A stretch of 64,000 nt of DNA, taken from the NCBI RefSeq assembly GCF_000878195.1, contig NZ_JXST01000019.1, positions 50,067 to 114,066 on the forward strand, given 5' to 3'. A model generated the notes under the pieces. That model saw only the letters and a program-made list of their open reading frames with translations, made no database searches and was not told the DNA's origin. Origin of the DNA: Mycolicibacterium llatzerense. Lineage in GTDB: Bacteria > Actinomycetota > Actinomycetes > Mycobacteriales > Mycobacteriaceae. Position 1 is the first letter of the stretch; the number at the start of each line of letters is the position of its first letter. Positions 11,216 to 21,159 of the stretch are shown piece by piece. The position numbers and the translations under genes are program-made.

Positions 11216-11247
11216 GCCGATATTCTCCAGGAAGAAACTGCGCGGGC

Positions 11248-12816
11248 TTAAAGCTCTCCCGCGTCCAGCGCTTCCTTGGTGTCCTGCGCCGCCGCGACTT
11301 CGTCGGCGGTGTAGGTGATGAACAGCGCCACCACACCGACGATCACTGCCACCGCGGCGACCCAGAGCAGGCCGTAGGTGTACCCGTGGTCGAGGGCGGT
11401 GTGCTGCGCCTCATTCATCTTGGCGACCGGACCGGTGGTCCCGCCCAGGTACAGGGTGCGTGAGGTGATGACGGCCTGGATGATGGCCAGCACCACCGGG
11501 CCACCGAGGTTCTGCAGCATCAGCGCGATGGCCGAGAGCGGGCCGATGTCGCTGAGCGCCACGCCGGCGATGGCCGAGACGGTCAGCGGCACCACGATCA
11601 TGCCGATACCGAAACCACCGACGGTGATCGGGATGACCAGGTTCGGGAAGTACGGGATGCCGCCGTTGAGGGTGGAGCCGTAGATCATCGCGGCGAGCAC
11701 CATGACGCCACCGGCGATCACCAGCACTCGCGGCGAGAACATCGCCACCAGCTGCGAGGACAGACCCAGCCCGACGCCGAGGGCGATGACGAACGGGATG
11801 AAGCCGATGCCCGCCTTCAGCGCGCTGTAGCCCATGATGTCCTGCACGTACAGGCCGATCAGCACGGTCAGCGTGAACATCACGCCACCGGCCAGGAAGA
11901 CGGCCGCGAAGGTCGCCACGCGGTTGCGGTCCCGGAACAGGTTGAACGGAACGACCGGGTGCTCGGCGGTGCGCTCGACGAACAGGAACGCCAGGAACAG
12001 CACGGCAGCCGCGGCACCGGAGCCCAGCGTCAGCGGGGACATCCAGCCCTTCTCCGGGCCCATCGAGAAGCCGAACACCGCCGCGGTGCAGGCCAGGGTC
12101 GCCAGGATGGCGCCGGCCGCATCGAGCTTCATGCGCTCGCGGTTGGTCTCGGTCAGGGTGGTGCGCGCCAGGTAGATCATGATGATGCCGATCGGCACGT
12201 TCACCAGGAATGCGTAGCGCCAGGAGAAGACGGTGAGGGCACCGCCGACCACGAGGCCCATCACCGAGCCGACGCCGGTCATGGCCGCGAAGATCGCGGT
12301 CGCGGCGTTACGGGCCGGGCCCTTCGGGAAGGTGGTGGCGACGAGCGCCAGGCCTGTCGGCGACGCGATGGCCGAACCGACACCCTGCAGCAGCCGGGCG
12401 GTGACCAGGGTGGTCTCGTCCCAGGCGACGCCGCACAGGATGGAAGCGATGGTGAAGAGCGCGACACCGACGATGAAGGTGCGCTTGCGGCCGATGGTGT
12501 CACCGAGGCGCCCACCGAGCAGCATCAGACCACCGAAGGTCAGCACATACGCGGTGATCACCCAGCTGCGGCCGGCGTCGGAGAGGCCGAGCTCGTCCTG
12601 AATCTTAGGAAGGGCAACGATGGCGACAGTGCTGTCCATCGTGGCGAGCAGCTGCATGCCACCGATGGCAATGACTGCGGAAAGGAAGCGGGGCGACGGC
12701 AGCCAAGCTGGATACCAGCTCTTTCGCTCGTCCTCGGTTTGTCCCACGTGCATGGAGAGCGGTTCCCGGCGGCTGTTTGCCATGGCGGTTCGCTCAGCGT
12801 CGTTGAGAGCCGTCAT
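11248..12816 (-). CDS. efpA: MFS drug efflux pump EfpA
   Basis: 522 residues. A 14-helix major-facilitator transporter of the QacA/DHA2 group; in M. tuberculosis it is an essential multidrug efflux protein. The N-terminal cytoplasmic stretch (1-40) is followed by GGMQLLATMDSTVAIVALP (helix 1, with the membrane-embedded acidic residue of this group), GGRLGDTIGRKR (MFS motif A) and GVGSAIASPTGLAL (motif C region). The MTALND start and the central sequence match mycobacterial EfpA. There is no ribosome-binding site; a TAAGGT hexamer eight bases before the ATG suggests a leaderless mRNA. Only 22 bases separate it from cysG, so its promoter lies in the cysG 3' end. Confidence 0.95.
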   Translation of the reverse strand: MTALNDAERTAMANSRREPLSMHVGQTEDERKSWYPAWLPSPRFLSAVIAIGGMQLLATMDSTVAIVALPKIQDELGLSDAGRSWVITAYVLTFGGLMLLGGRLGDTIGRKRTFIVGVALFTIASILCGVAWDETTLVTARLLQGVGSAIASPTGLALVATTFPKGPARNAATAIFAAMTGVGSVMGLVVGGALTVFSWRYAFLVNVPIGIIMIYLARTTLTETNRERMKLDAAGAILATLACTAAVFGFSMGPEKGWMSPLTLGSGAAAAVLFLAFLFVERTAEHPVVPFNLFRDRNRVATFAAVFLAGGVMFTLTVLIGLYVQDIMGYSALKAGIGFIPFVIALGVGLGLSSQLVAMFSPRVLVIAGGVMVLAAMIYGSTLNGGIPYFPNLVIPITVGGFGIGMIVVPLTVSAIAGVALSDIGPLSAIALMLQNLGGPVVLAIIQAVITSRTLYLGGTTGPVAKMNEAQHTALDHGYTYGLLWVAAVAVIVGVVALFITYTADEVAAAQDTKEALDAGEL

Positions 12817-12824
12817 GAAAAGCT

Positions 12825-12846
12825 ACCTTACAGTAATCTTAAGATT
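12825..12846 (-). promoter_or_regulatory. efpA promoter with two overlapping palindromes
   Basis: On the minus strand a TAAGGT -10 hexamer (12825-12830) ends eight bases before the efpA ATG. Two palindromes sit at it: TTACAGTAA (12828-12836, plus strand) and AATCTTAAGATT (12835-12846, perfect 12-base). The latter overlaps the cysG stop codon. They look like a repressor site, but the regulator is unknown. Confidence 0.5.
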
Positions 12847-14065
12847 TCTTTAACCCTGCGAACGCCGCGACGTCCCCGATCACGATGATTGCGGGAGGTC
12901 GGATGCCCTCCGAACGGATGTCTTCCGGCGCGTCGGCAAGCGTGGTCTGCAACGTCTGCTGTGCCGCCGTCGTCCCGTGCTGGACCACCAGGACCGGTGT
13001 TTCCGCAGGTCGGCCGCCTTGCAACAGCACCTTGGCGAAAAGTTCGATCCGCTCGACGGCCATCAGCAGCACGATGGTGCCGCGCATCGCGGCCAGTGCG
13101 TCCCAATTCACTAACGATTCCGGGTGTCCCGGCGCGAGATGGCCGCTGACCACCACGAATTCGTGCGTCACGGCCCGGTGGGTGACCGGAACTCCGGCCA
13201 GTGCCGGAACCGCTATGGCACTGGTCACACCGGGTACGACGGTCACCGGAATGCCCGCATCGGCGCATGCCAGCACCTCTTCATAACCGCGCGCGAAGAC
13301 GAACGGATCGCCGCCCTTGAGCCGGACCACGAACTTGCCTTCCCGGGCGCGGTCAATCAGGACGGCGTTGATGGCGTCCTGGGCCATCGCCCGGCCGTAG
13401 GGAATCTTGGCGGCGTCGATCACCTCGACGTGCGGGCCGAGTTCGGCGAGCAGCTCCTGCGGGGCCAGCCGGTCGGCGACCACCACGTCGGCGTGCGCCA
13501 GCAGCCGGCGGCCACGGACGGTGATCAGCTCAGGGTCCCCCGGCCCACCGCCGACCAGTGCCACTCCGCTGTAGCTGTCGGGTTCGGTGGCGTCGCCGAT
13601 GGCGCCGCGCTGCAGGGCCTCGCGGATCGCGGTGCGCAGCGTCGCCGAGCGCCGGTGTTCGCCGCCGGCCAGCACGCCGACCGTCAGGCCGTCGTACTCG
13701 AAGGACGCCGGGGTCACCGCCGAGCCTTCCAGGCCGGCGTCGGCGCGGACGCAGAAGATGTGGCGCCGGTCGGCCTCGTCGGCCACCGCGGCGTTGACGG
13801 CCTCGTCGTCGGTCGCGGCGAGCACGTACCAGGCGCCGTCGAGGTCGTCGTTCTGGAATTCCCGCGACGTGAGGGTGATGCCGGTGCCGTCGGGGTTGTC
13901 GACCAGCGCTTCGACCACCGGGGTGGCGACGGGCGCGACGACGTGCACGTCGGCGCCACTGGAGATCAGCAGCGGCAGGCGACGCTGGGCGACGCTGCCG
14001 GCGCCCACGACCACGACCTTCTTACCGGTGAGGCGCAGGCCGACGAGGTAGGCGTTCTGAGTCAC
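12839..14065 (-). CDS. cysG: Siroheme synthase-type fused methyltransferase CysG
   Basis: 408 residues in two domains. Residues 1 to about 155 form the precorrin-2 dehydrogenase/ferrochelatase-like Rossmann domain (VVVVGAGSVAQRR). Residues about 165-405 are the SAM-dependent uroporphyrinogen-III C-methyltransferase: VGGGPGDPELITVRG, VVVADRL, RLKGGDPFVFARGYEE and VVPGVTSA are family signatures. The product precorrin-2/sirohydrochlorin feeds both siroheme (sulfite and nitrite reductases) and cobalamin. The GTG start overlaps the cobB stop by four bases, so it is coupled to the B12 genes. It is Rv2847c in M. tuberculosis. Confidence 0.94.
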   Translation of the reverse strand: MTQNAYLVGLRLTGKKVVVVGAGSVAQRRLPLLISSGADVHVVAPVATPVVEALVDNPDGTGITLTSREFQNDDLDGAWYVLAATDDEAVNAAVADEADRRHIFCVRADAGLEGSAVTPASFEYDGLTVGVLAGGEHRRSATLRTAIREALQRGAIGDATEPDSYSGVALVGGGPGDPELITVRGRRLLAHADVVVADRLAPQELLAELGPHVEVIDAAKIPYGRAMAQDAINAVLIDRAREGKFVVRLKGGDPFVFARGYEEVLACADAGIPVTVVPGVTSAIAVPALAGVPVTHRAVTHEFVVVSGHLAPGHPESLVNWDALAAMRGTIVLLMAVERIELFAKVLLQGGRPAETPVLVVQHGTTAAQQTLQTTLADAPEDIRSEGIRPPAIIVIGDVAAFAGLKKS

Positions 14066-15438
14066 TCGGCGAGTTTAGTTGCCGCGGATACGAACCGACG
14101 CACCGAGTGCGGGTGCGCGGCCGGATGGGTGTGCAGGTAGCCGGCGTGGACGCCGCCGCGGACGGCCCCGTCGTGCACGGTGGCCTGCCCGGCACCCCGG
14201 AAAATCCAGGCCGGCGGCTGCTCGTCGGTGAATTCGACTGTGGTGCGGTGAAATTCATGGCCGGTGACGCGCTCGCCCGCCGCGTGCATGCTGGAGTCCA
14301 CCATCGCGACGGCGTCCCGGTAGCCCAGGGTGAGCCGCTCGGTGAAGCGCGCCGAGCCGGGCAGCACGCCACACATGGGGTGCCCGTCGAGGTCGTCGAC
14401 CAGGTAGGTCAGTCCGGCGCACTCGGCGTGGACCGGTGCGCCCGTCGCGGCCAGCGCGGCAATCTGTTCCCGGACAACGGCATTGGCCGACAATTCGGCG
14501 GTGAACTGCTCGGGGAAACCGCCGGGGATGACGAGCGCCCGGGTCCCGTCCGGCAGCGGGTCGGTCAGCGGGTCGAAGGCCGCGACCTCGGCACCGGCCA
14601 TGCCGAGCAGCTCGACGTGCTCGGCGTACCCGAAGCTGAAGGCCTTGCCCGCGGCCACAGCTACTGTCACAGCCGCGGTGGCGCTCGATGTCGGCTCCAG
14701 TTCAGGGGCCCACACCGGCTCCAACGCCCCGATGCCCGCGCACCGCACGATGGCTTCTATATCGACGTGGCGGACGACGAGTTCGGTCATGACGTCGACG
14801 GCCTCGTGCGCCCGGCGACCATGCTCGACAGCGGTGACCAGCCCGAGGTGCCGGGATGGAATCTCCAGTCCGCTGTCCCGCGGGATCGCGCCGAACACCG
14901 GGACACCCGCTTGCTCGCAGGCCTGGCGCAGGACCTGTTCATGCCGCGGCGATCCCACCTTGTTGAGGATCACCCCGGCGATCCGTACCGCCCGGTCGAA
15001 CGTCGAAAAGCCGTGCAGCAGAGCGGCAATGCTCTGGCTCTGGCCGCGCGCGTCGACCACCAGCACCACCGGCGCCCCGAGCAGACCGGCAACGTGTGCC
15101 GTTGATCCCGGCGCCGGAGACATCGGCTGATCGGTGATGCGCCCGTCGAACAGGCCCATGACGCCCTCGATGACGGCGATGTCGGCGCCCGCGCTGCCGT
15201 GCCGGTAGAGCGGTCCGATCAGGTCGTCACCGACGAGGACCGGGTCCAGGTTGCGGCCGGGCCGGCCGGTGGCCAGCGCGTGGTAGCCGGGGTCGATGAA
15301 GTCCGGTCCGACCTTGGCCGCGCTGACCCGATGCCCGCCGCGGCGCAGCGCACCCATCAGTCCGGTGGCCACGGTCGTCTTGCCGCTGCCCGACGCAGGC
15401 GCCGCAACAACGACAGCCGGCGTGGGAGAGGTAGTCAC
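14062..15438 (-). CDS. cobB: Cobyrinate a,c-diamide synthase
   Basis: 458 residues. Uses glutamine and ATP to amidate the a and c side chains of (hydrogeno)cobyrinate. An N-terminal P-loop domain (APASGSGKTT at about 13-22, DFIDPGYHALATGRPGRNLD) is followed by a class I glutamine amidotransferase domain with the nucleophile Cys in VHAECAGLTYL (about residue 335) and a late catalytic His in GHEFHRTT. GTG start at 15438 with GAGGAA five bases upstream. It lies between cobO (upstream, 76-base gap with a long palindrome) and cysG (overlapping). Confidence 0.94.
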   Translation of the reverse strand: MTTSPTPAVVVAAPASGSGKTTVATGLMGALRRGGHRVSAAKVGPDFIDPGYHALATGRPGRNLDPVLVGDDLIGPLYRHGSAGADIAVIEGVMGLFDGRITDQPMSPAPGSTAHVAGLLGAPVVLVVDARGQSQSIAALLHGFSTFDRAVRIAGVILNKVGSPRHEQVLRQACEQAGVPVFGAIPRDSGLEIPSRHLGLVTAVEHGRRAHEAVDVMTELVVRHVDIEAIVRCAGIGALEPVWAPELEPTSSATAAVTVAVAAGKAFSFGYAEHVELLGMAGAEVAAFDPLTDPLPDGTRALVIPGGFPEQFTAELSANAVVREQIAALAATGAPVHAECAGLTYLVDDLDGHPMCGVLPGSARFTERLTLGYRDAVAMVDSSMHAAGERVTGHEFHRTTVEFTDEQPPAWIFRGAGQATVHDGAVRGGVHAGYLHTHPAAHPHSVRRFVSAATKLAE

Positions 15439-15446
15439 TTTTTCCT

Positions 15447-15507
15447 CGCGAACAGACGTAAAGCTGTCGTTTTCGGACGAAAAACGACAGGTTTGTGTCT
15501 GCTCGCG
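15447..15507. repeat. Nested palindrome between cobO and cobB
   Basis: A 61-base imperfect hairpin fills most of the 76-base cobO-cobB gap. The inner arms (15464-15473 and 15481-15490) match exactly over 10 bases; the outer arms (15447-15457 and 15497-15507) match in 10 of 11. The composition, with runs of A and T, differs from the surrounding genes. It could be a dispersed intergenic palindrome (REP-like), an attenuator, or an mRNA-processing hairpin inside the cob operon. Confidence 0.7.
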
Positions 15508-15514
15508 GGAATGG

Positions 15515-16129
15515 TCACCACTCGATGCCGCGCTGGCCCTTGCGGCCGGCGTCCATCGGGTGCTTGACCTTGGTCATCTCGGTCACCAGGTCGGCGGCGT
15601 CGAGGAGCTGCGGCGGGGCGTCGCGGCCGGTGATCACCACATGCTGGGTGCCGGGGCGGGACGTCAGCGTCGACACCACCTCGTCGATGTCCAGCCAGCC
15701 CCACTTGAGCGGGTAGGTGAACTCGTCGAGAACGTAGAAGTCGTGCTGCTCTGCGGCCAGCCGGCGTGAGATCTCGGCCCAGCCTTCGACGGCCGCGGCG
15801 GCGTGGTCCTCGTCGGAACCCTGCCGGCGGGTCCACGACCAGCCCGAGCCCATCTTGTGCCACTGCACCGCTCCCCCGACGCCCTGCTCGTCGTGCAGCC
15901 GGCCGAGCGCCTGGAACGCCGCTTCCTCCCCGACCTTCCACTTGGCGCTCTTGACGAACTGGAACACCGCGACGTCGAAGCCCTGGTTCCAGGCGCGCAG
16001 CGCCATGCCGAAGGCCGCGGTGGACTTCCCCTTACCCGGGCCGGTGTGCACCGCCAGGATCGGCGCGTTGCGGCGCGCTTTGGTGGTCAGCCCGTCGTTG
16101 GGGACGGCCGACGGTTGTCCTTGTGGCAT
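15515..16129 (-). CDS. cobO: Cob(I)yrinic acid a,c-diamide adenosyltransferase
   Basis: 204 residues. Transfers the adenosyl group of ATP to reduced cobalt in corrinoids. This is the CobA/CobO fold: P-loop TGPGKGKST at about 29-37, FVKSAKWKVGEE, GWSWTRR and DEFTYPLKWGWLD are all typical. ATG start at 16129 with AGGAAG eight bases upstream. It lies 23 bases after the fused chelatase gene and belongs to the same run of corrinoid genes (Rv2849c in M. tuberculosis). Confidence 0.95.
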   Translation of the reverse strand: MPQGQPSAVPNDGLTTKARRNAPILAVHTGPGKGKSTAAFGMALRAWNQGFDVAVFQFVKSAKWKVGEEAAFQALGRLHDEQGVGGAVQWHKMGSGWSWTRRQGSDEDHAAAAVEGWAEISRRLAAEQHDFYVLDEFTYPLKWGWLDIDEVVSTLTSRPGTQHVVITGRDAPPQLLDAADLVTEMTKVKHPMDAGRKGQRGIEW

Positions 16130-16152
16130 AGCGTTTCTTCCTGCCGAATTTC

Positions 16153-18009
16153 TTACGCCGCGGCTTGCCCGGCCCGGACCACTCGGGCCAGGCTGTCGGC
16201 GCGCAACTGCTCCAGTTGCACAGCGGGCGCACCCAGTTGACCGGCCAGCTGCTGCGCCAATCCCAGTCGAATATAAGAGGTTTCGCAATCGACGACCACG
16301 GCGGCCGCCCCCTCCGCGACCAGGAGTCCGGCAGCGGTCCGGGTCCGGCCCAGCGGATCTGGTCCGCCCGTCGCCCGGCCGTCCGTCAGCACGACCACCA
16401 ACGGCCGACGGGCACGATCGCGGGTCTTCTCCCGCAACACCACGTCGCGCGCGGCCAGCAGCCCTTGGGCCAGTGGGGTTTTCCCGCCGGTGTCGAAACG
16501 TGCCAGGCGCCGGCTGGCGATGTGCACCGACGAGGTGGGCGGCAGCAGCAGCGCCGCCTCGGCCCCCCGGAAGGTGACGACGGCGACCTTGTCGCGGCGT
16601 TGGTAGGCGTCGCGCAGCAGCGACAGCGTCGCTCCACTGACCGCTGACATGCGGTCCCGTGCCGCCATCGAGCCTGAGGCGTCGACCACGAAGATCACCA
16701 GATTGCCTTCGCGCCCTTCGCGGATCGCGTGCCGGACGTCGGTCGGCGCCACCTGCAGGCGGCCCGGCTGCGGACGACGGTCCGCCGCGGCCAGCAGGGT
16801 GCCGAAGACGTGCACACCGTGCCCGGCCTGGGCATCGTCGGTGGCCGAGATCGGGGTGCCCGTGCGGTTGCGGGCCCGCGACCGTCGGCCCGGGGCGCCC
16901 TCCCCGACGCCGGGTACGACGAGCGCCCGGGTCCGGAACGTCGCCGACGGCGGGGCGCTGGGCCGCGACGCGCTGCCGGGTCCGGCCGAGTTTCCTTGCG
17001 GTGCAGCCTCTTCCGAGCCCTCCGCGGAGACCCCGCCACCTGGCGGATCGGGATCGGGCTCGGGTTCGGTCTGCGCCTGTGCATCGGCCTGGGCCATCGC
17101 GTCGTCGAGCTGCTGCGGGTCCAGGCCCGGGTCGTCGAACGGATCGCGCCGGCGCCGGTGTGGCAGTGCGAGTTCGGCCGCGACCCGGATGTCTTCCTCG
17201 GTCACCTCGGCGGCACCGCGCCACGCGGCATGTGCGACGGCCGCGCGGGCCACCACCAGATCGGCGCGCATGCCGTCGACGTCGAACGCCGCACACAAGG
17301 CCGCGATCCGGCGCAACTCGTTGTCGGGCAACAACACTGCGGCCACCGCGGCACGGGCCTTGGCGATCCGGCCGGCCAGCTCGACATCGTCGGCGGCGTA
17401 CCGCTCGCTGAACCCAGCAGGGTCCGCTTCATAGGACATCCGGCGTCGGATCACCTCGACCCGGACGTCGACGTCCCGGGAGGCGTAGACGTCGACGGTC
17501 AAGCCGAACCGGTCGAGCAGCTGCGGACGCAGCTCGCCCTCTTCCGGATTCATGGTGCCCACCAACATGAATCGGGCCTCGTGCGAATGCGAAACACCGT
17601 CGCGCTCGATGTGGACCCGGCCCATGGCGGCGGCATCGAGCAGCACGTCGACCAGATGGTCGTGCAGCAGGTTCACCTCATCGACGTAGAGGACGCCGCC
17701 GTGCGCGCGGGCCAGCAGGCCCGGCGAGAAGGCATGTTCGCCGTCGCGCAACACCTTCTGCAGATCGATCGAGCCGACCACGCGGTCCTCAGTTGCACCG
17801 ATAGGCAACTCGACCAGGCGAGCATCGGCATCGACGGCCGCCAGCACCTCGGCGAGACCGCGCACCGCCGTCGATTTGGCCGTGCCCTTCTCGCCGCGGA
17901 TCAGCACACCGCCGATGTCGGGGCGCACGGCGCACAACACCAGCGCGAGCCGCAGCCGGTCCTGCCCGACGAGGGCACTGAACGGGTACGGCGCCGTCAC
18001 GGCACTCAC
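16153..18009 (-). CDS. Fused magnesium/cobalt chelatase subunit ChlI-ChlD type
   Basis: 618 residues. The N-terminal half is an AAA+ ATPase of the ChlI/BchI kind (Walker [10 protein letters not shown] at about 39-47, Walker [11 protein letters not shown], then [20 protein letters not shown]). A Pro/Asp/Gln-rich linker with [11 protein letters not shown] covers roughly 310-400. The C-terminal part is a von Willebrand A domain with a MIDAS motif DASGSM (about 440) and a later TDGRAT. No chlorophyll genes are near and it is set among cobO, cobB and cysG, so it probably provides the ATPase part of an aerobic cobalt chelatase; the large CobN subunit is not in this window. The GTG overlaps the GNAT stop (GTGA). 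Rv2850c equivalent. Confidence 0.9.
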   Translation of the reverse strand: MSAVTAPYPFSALVGQDRLRLALVLCAVRPDIGGVLIRGEKGTAKSTAVRGLAEVLAAVDADARLVELPIGATEDRVVGSIDLQKVLRDGEHAFSPGLLARAHGGVLYVDEVNLLHDHLVDVLLDAAAMGRVHIERDGVSHSHEARFMLVGTMNPEEGELRPQLLDRFGLTVDVYASRDVDVRVEVIRRRMSYEADPAGFSERYAADDVELAGRIAKARAAVAAVLLPDNELRRIAALCAAFDVDGMRADLVVARAAVAHAAWRGAAEVTEEDIRVAAELALPHRRRRDPFDDPGLDPQQLDDAMAQADAQAQTEPEPDPDPPGGGVSAEGSEEAAPQGNSAGPGSASRPSAPPSATFRTRALVVPGVGEGAPGRRSRARNRTGTPISATDDAQAGHGVHVFGTLLAAADRRPQPGRLQVAPTDVRHAIREGREGNLVIFVVDASGSMAARDRMSAVSGATLSLLRDAYQRRDKVAVVTFRGAEAALLLPPTSSVHIASRRLARFDTGGKTPLAQGLLAARDVVLREKTRDRARRPLVVVLTDGRATGGPDPLGRTRTAAGLLVAEGAAAVVVDCETSYIRLGLAQQLAGQLGAPAVQLEQLRADSLARVVRAGQAAA

Positions 18010-18467
18010 CGACTCTCCGATCCGTGCCGGACCATCGGCACATGGGGAATACCGTCTTCGAGGAATTCCTCACCGTCGCGGACGAATCCGAGCCGGGTGT
18101 ACATCTCCTCGAGATAGGTCTGGGCGTCGATTCGGCAGGGGTAGCTGCCAACCTCGGCGAGGGCCGCCTGCATCAGCCGGGTGGTGTGCCCCTGACCGCG
18201 GGCGGTGCGTTTCGTACACACCCGGCCGATCCGGAACACCTTCTCCCCGCCGGGATGCTCTTCCATCAGGCGCAGTGTCGAAATGACCTGCCCGTCAGGG
18301 CTTTCCAGCCAGAAGTGCCGGGTCTCGGCCAGCAGGTCGCGGCCGTCGAGTTCGGGGTACGGGCAGGCCTGCTCCACCACGAAGACCTCGACCCGCAACT
18401 TCAGTAGCTCGTAAAGCGTTGCGGCATCGAGATCCTTGGCCCAGCTGCGCCTCGGCGCGACGCTCAC
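18006..18467 (-). CDS. GNAT N-acetyltransferase, ElaA-like
   Basis: 153 residues. A single GNAT domain of the ElaA branch: [16 protein letters not shown] near the N-terminus, then [26 protein letters not shown] acetyl-CoA-binding residues (R-x-x-G-x-G at about 89-94) and a conserved [20 protein letters not shown] end. The substrate is unknown. GTG start at 18467. It overlaps the chelatase start by three bases and is thus coupled to it, as for Rv2851c-Rv2850c in M. tuberculosis; why an acetyltransferase is coupled to a chelatase is not known. Confidence 0.86.
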   Translation of the reverse strand: MSVAPRRSWAKDLDAATLYELLKLRVEVFVVEQACPYPELDGRDLLAETRHFWLESPDGQVISTLRLMEEHPGGEKVFRIGRVCTKRTARGQGHTTRLMQAALAEVGSYPCRIDAQTYLEEMYTRLGFVRDGEEFLEDGIPHVPMVRHGSESR

Positions 18468-18482
18468 GCGACCACCTGCGGA

Positions 18483-19979
18483 TCAGGCCGGCTGGTCGAG
18501 TTTGAGTGCCTTGGTTCCCCAGTCCCACACCTCGCGGTACAGCTTGGGTTCACCGGACAGGTCGACGCCCAACGAGGGCACCATCTCCTTGAGCTTGGGC
18601 AGCCAGGCCTGGTAGCGGTCACCGAAGCAACGCTCCAGCACCTCGATCATGGCCGGCACCGCCGTGGAGGCACCCGGCGACGCACCGAGCAGACCGGCGA
18701 TGCGCCCGTCCTCCGCGGTCAGGACCGTGGTGCCGAACTCCAGCACGCCACCGATGCCCTTGCGGCGGATCACCTGCACGCGCTGGCCCGCGACGTCCAG
18801 CTCCCAGTCGGAATCGACTGCGCTGGGGGCGAATTCACGCAGCGAATCCACCCGCTCACCCTCGCTGAGGGTCAGCTGCTCGACCAGGTACTTCACCAGG
18901 CCCAGTTCGGTGACGCCGACGCCGAGCATCGACGCGAGGTTGTTGGGCTTGACCGACAGCGGCAGATCGGTGATCGAGCCCTGCTTGAGGAACTTCGGCG
19001 ACCAGCCGGCGAACGGACCGAACAGCAGCCACGACTGGCCGTTGATGATGCGAGTGTCCAAGTGCGGCACCGACATCGGCGGGGCACCGACCGACGCCTG
19101 GCCGTACACCTTGGCCTGGTGCGCCACCGTCAGGTCCTGGTTGTCGGTACGCAGGAAGGCGCCGCCGACCGGGAACCCGCCGAAGCCCTTGGCCTCCGGG
19201 ATGCCGGCCTTCTGCAGCAGGTGCAGCGCACCGCCACCGGCGCCGAGGAACACGAACTTGGCGTTGATCTTCTGCCGGTCGCCGCTGCGCCGGTTGACCA
19301 CGTTGAGCTTCCAGCTGCCGTCGGACTGCTTGCTGAGGTTGGTCACCTCGTGCCCGAACATCGTGGTCATGCCCCGCTGTGCGGCGAACCCGATGAGCTG
19401 CTTGGACAGCGAACCGAAGTCGACGTCGGTGCCGTCGGTGGTCCAGTTCAGTGCGACCGGCTCGGCGAAGTCACGCTGCTCGGCCATGAACGGCAGCCGA
19501 CGGGCGAACTCGTCCTTGTCGTCGATGTACTCCATGGTGGAGAACAGCGGGTTGGTGACCAGCGTCTCGCGACGCTGACGCAGGTAATCGAGGCTGTCGG
19601 CACCGTGCACGAAGCTGACATGCGGGATGGGGTTCAGGAAGCTCTTGACGTCCGGCAGCACCCCGTTCTCCACGGCGTACGCCCAGAACTGCCGGGTCAC
19701 CTGGAACTGCTCGTTGACGTGGACGGCCTTGGTGATGTCGATGGTGCCGTCGGCGTTCTGCGGCGTGTAGTTGAGCTCACACAGCGCCGAGTGGCCGGTG
19801 CCGGCGTTGTTCCACGGGTCGCTGCTCTCGGCGGCGGCGCCGTCGAGACGCTCGATCATGGTGATGGACCACTCCGGCTCCAGCAGCCGGATCAAGGCAC
19901 CGAGGGTGGCGCTCATGATTCCCGCGCCCACGAGGACGACGTCGGTCTGTGTGCTCCCAGCTACGTTTGCATTCGACAC
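18483..19979 (-). CDS. mqo: Malate:quinone oxidoreductase
   Basis: About 498 residues from a GTG at 19979. A peripheral membrane FAD enzyme that oxidises malate to oxaloacetate and passes electrons to menaquinone, replacing or supporting NAD-malate dehydrogenase. The FAD-binding motif [15 protein letters not shown] stands at the start and is followed by [17 protein letters not shown], a clear Mqo signature. The frame reaches a further GTG at 20000, but the chosen start matches the usual distance to the FAD motif. It diverges from the hydrolase gene at 20121; the 141-base gap holds both promoters. Confidence 0.95.
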   Translation of the reverse strand: MSNANVAGSTQTDVVLVGAGIMSATLGALIRLLEPEWSITMIERLDGAAAESSDPWNNAGTGHSALCELNYTPQNADGTIDITKAVHVNEQFQVTRQFWAYAVENGVLPDVKSFLNPIPHVSFVHGADSLDYLRQRRETLVTNPLFSTMEYIDDKDEFARRLPFMAEQRDFAEPVALNWTTDGTDVDFGSLSKQLIGFAAQRGMTTMFGHEVTNLSKQSDGSWKLNVVNRRSGDRQKINAKFVFLGAGGGALHLLQKAGIPEAKGFGGFPVGGAFLRTDNQDLTVAHQAKVYGQASVGAPPMSVPHLDTRIINGQSWLLFGPFAGWSPKFLKQGSITDLPLSVKPNNLASMLGVGVTELGLVKYLVEQLTLSEGERVDSLREFAPSAVDSDWELDVAGQRVQVIRRKGIGGVLEFGTTVLTAEDGRIAGLLGASPGASTAVPAMIEVLERCFGDRYQAWLPKLKEMVPSLGVDLSGEPKLYREVWDWGTKALKLDQPA

Positions 19980-20120
19980 GTGATCGCTCGTCCTTCGCAC
20001 TCGGGTTACCCGCCGGTATTGGCGGATGCTCGGTGCTCAAGGTTATCGCGACCGAGTTCGCCGCTGACGCGGTATCTCCTCCCATCGACCATGATGTTGG
20101 TCGCAGTTAGGGTTGAGGAT

Positions 20121-21155
20121 GTGACGCCGCAGGAGCCACAGGGACAACCCGAGTGGCAGCCGGACGTGCTGCCCGGGTACTGGCAGCAGACCATCGCACT
20201 GGGTCCCGACCCCGACGGAGAGGGTGACCTGGTCGCCACCGTCGTGCGGCGCGGGCAGCCCGGGCGGATCGCGCACGCGGTCTTGGTCATTCATGGCTAT
20301 ACCGACTACTTCTTCCACACCGAGCTCGCCGACCATTTCGCCGCACGCGGAATCGCGTTCTACGCGATAGACCTGCACAAATGCGGACGGTCGCGGCGCC
20401 CCGGGCAGACCCCGCACTTCACCACGCACCTGGCGTCGTACTACGACGAGCTGCGGCGAGCCCTGCAGCTCATCGCCGCGGACACGGCCGGCGCCCGGGT
20501 GTGCCTGTACGGCCACTCCGCGGGCGGGCTGATCGCGACGTTGTTCGCCGACCAACTGCGCAGCGCCGGCGCGCTGGCGTCCCACCATGTCACCGGCCTC
20601 ATTCTCAACAGCCCGTTTTTCGATCTGCACGGGCCGGCGGCGCTGCGCTCGGCGGCGGTGTCGGCTGCGCTGACGGCGATGGCCCGGTTCCGGAAGCTCG
20701 CGGTGATCCGCCAGCCGACCGAGGGCGGCTACGGCACGAGCCTGCACCGCGATCACGGTGGGGAATTCGACTACAACCTGGACTGGAAACCGTTGGGCGG
20801 CTTCCCGGTCACCATCGGCTGGATCAACGCCATCCGCCGGGGGCAGCTGCGGCTGCATCGCGGGCTCGACGTCGGGGTGCCGAACCTGATCCTGCGGTCC
20901 GACCACACGGTGGCCGAGACCACCACCGCCACCGGGATGGACCGCGGTGACGCGGTGCTCGACGTCGAGCAGATCGCCCGGTGGGCCGGCTGCGTCGGCA
21001 ACCGCAGCACCATCGTCCCGGTCACCGACGCCAAACACGATGTGTTCCTGTCGCTGCCGACGCCGCGGGCCGTGGCGTTCGACGAGTTGAATCACTGGCT
21101 GGACTGGTACCTCAACCGGTCGGTCTCCCCCACCACGCAACATGAACAGGCCTGA
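20121..21155 (+). CDS. Alpha/beta hydrolase, Rv2854-like
   Basis: About 344 residues. A serine hydrolase of the monoglyceride-lipase-like group: HGYTDYFFH forms the oxyanion loop, GHSAGG carries the nucleophile (about residue 132), and the late DAKHDVFLS supplies the likely catalytic His. The substrate is unknown. The frame is open for 1 kb upstream, but only as antisense of mqo. I chose GTG 20121 because a TAGGGT hexamer lies exactly seven bases before it, the spacing of mycobacterial leaderless promoters. The end lies against mtr, the same neighbour as in M. tuberculosis. Confidence 0.85.
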   Translation: MTPQEPQGQPEWQPDVLPGYWQQTIALGPDPDGEGDLVATVVRRGQPGRIAHAVLVIHGYTDYFFHTELADHFAARGIAFYAIDLHKCGRSRRPGQTPHFTTHLASYYDELRRALQLIAADTAGARVCLYGHSAGGLIATLFADQLRSAGALASHHVTGLILNSPFFDLHGPAALRSAAVSAALTAMARFRKLAVIRQPTEGGYGTSLHRDHGGEFDYNLDWKPLGGFPVTIGWINAIRRGQLRLHRGLDVGVPNLILRSDHTVAETTTATGMDRGDAVLDVEQIARWAGCVGNRSTIVPVTDAKHDVFLSLPTPRAVAFDELNHWLDWYLNRSVSPTTQHEQA

Positions 21156-21159
21156 CGTC

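Noticed and set aside
12839..16153. A cobalamin riboswitch before the cob genes or nicT.
   Set aside because: The gaps are short and I could not recognise the B12 box; a covariance search would be needed to exclude it.
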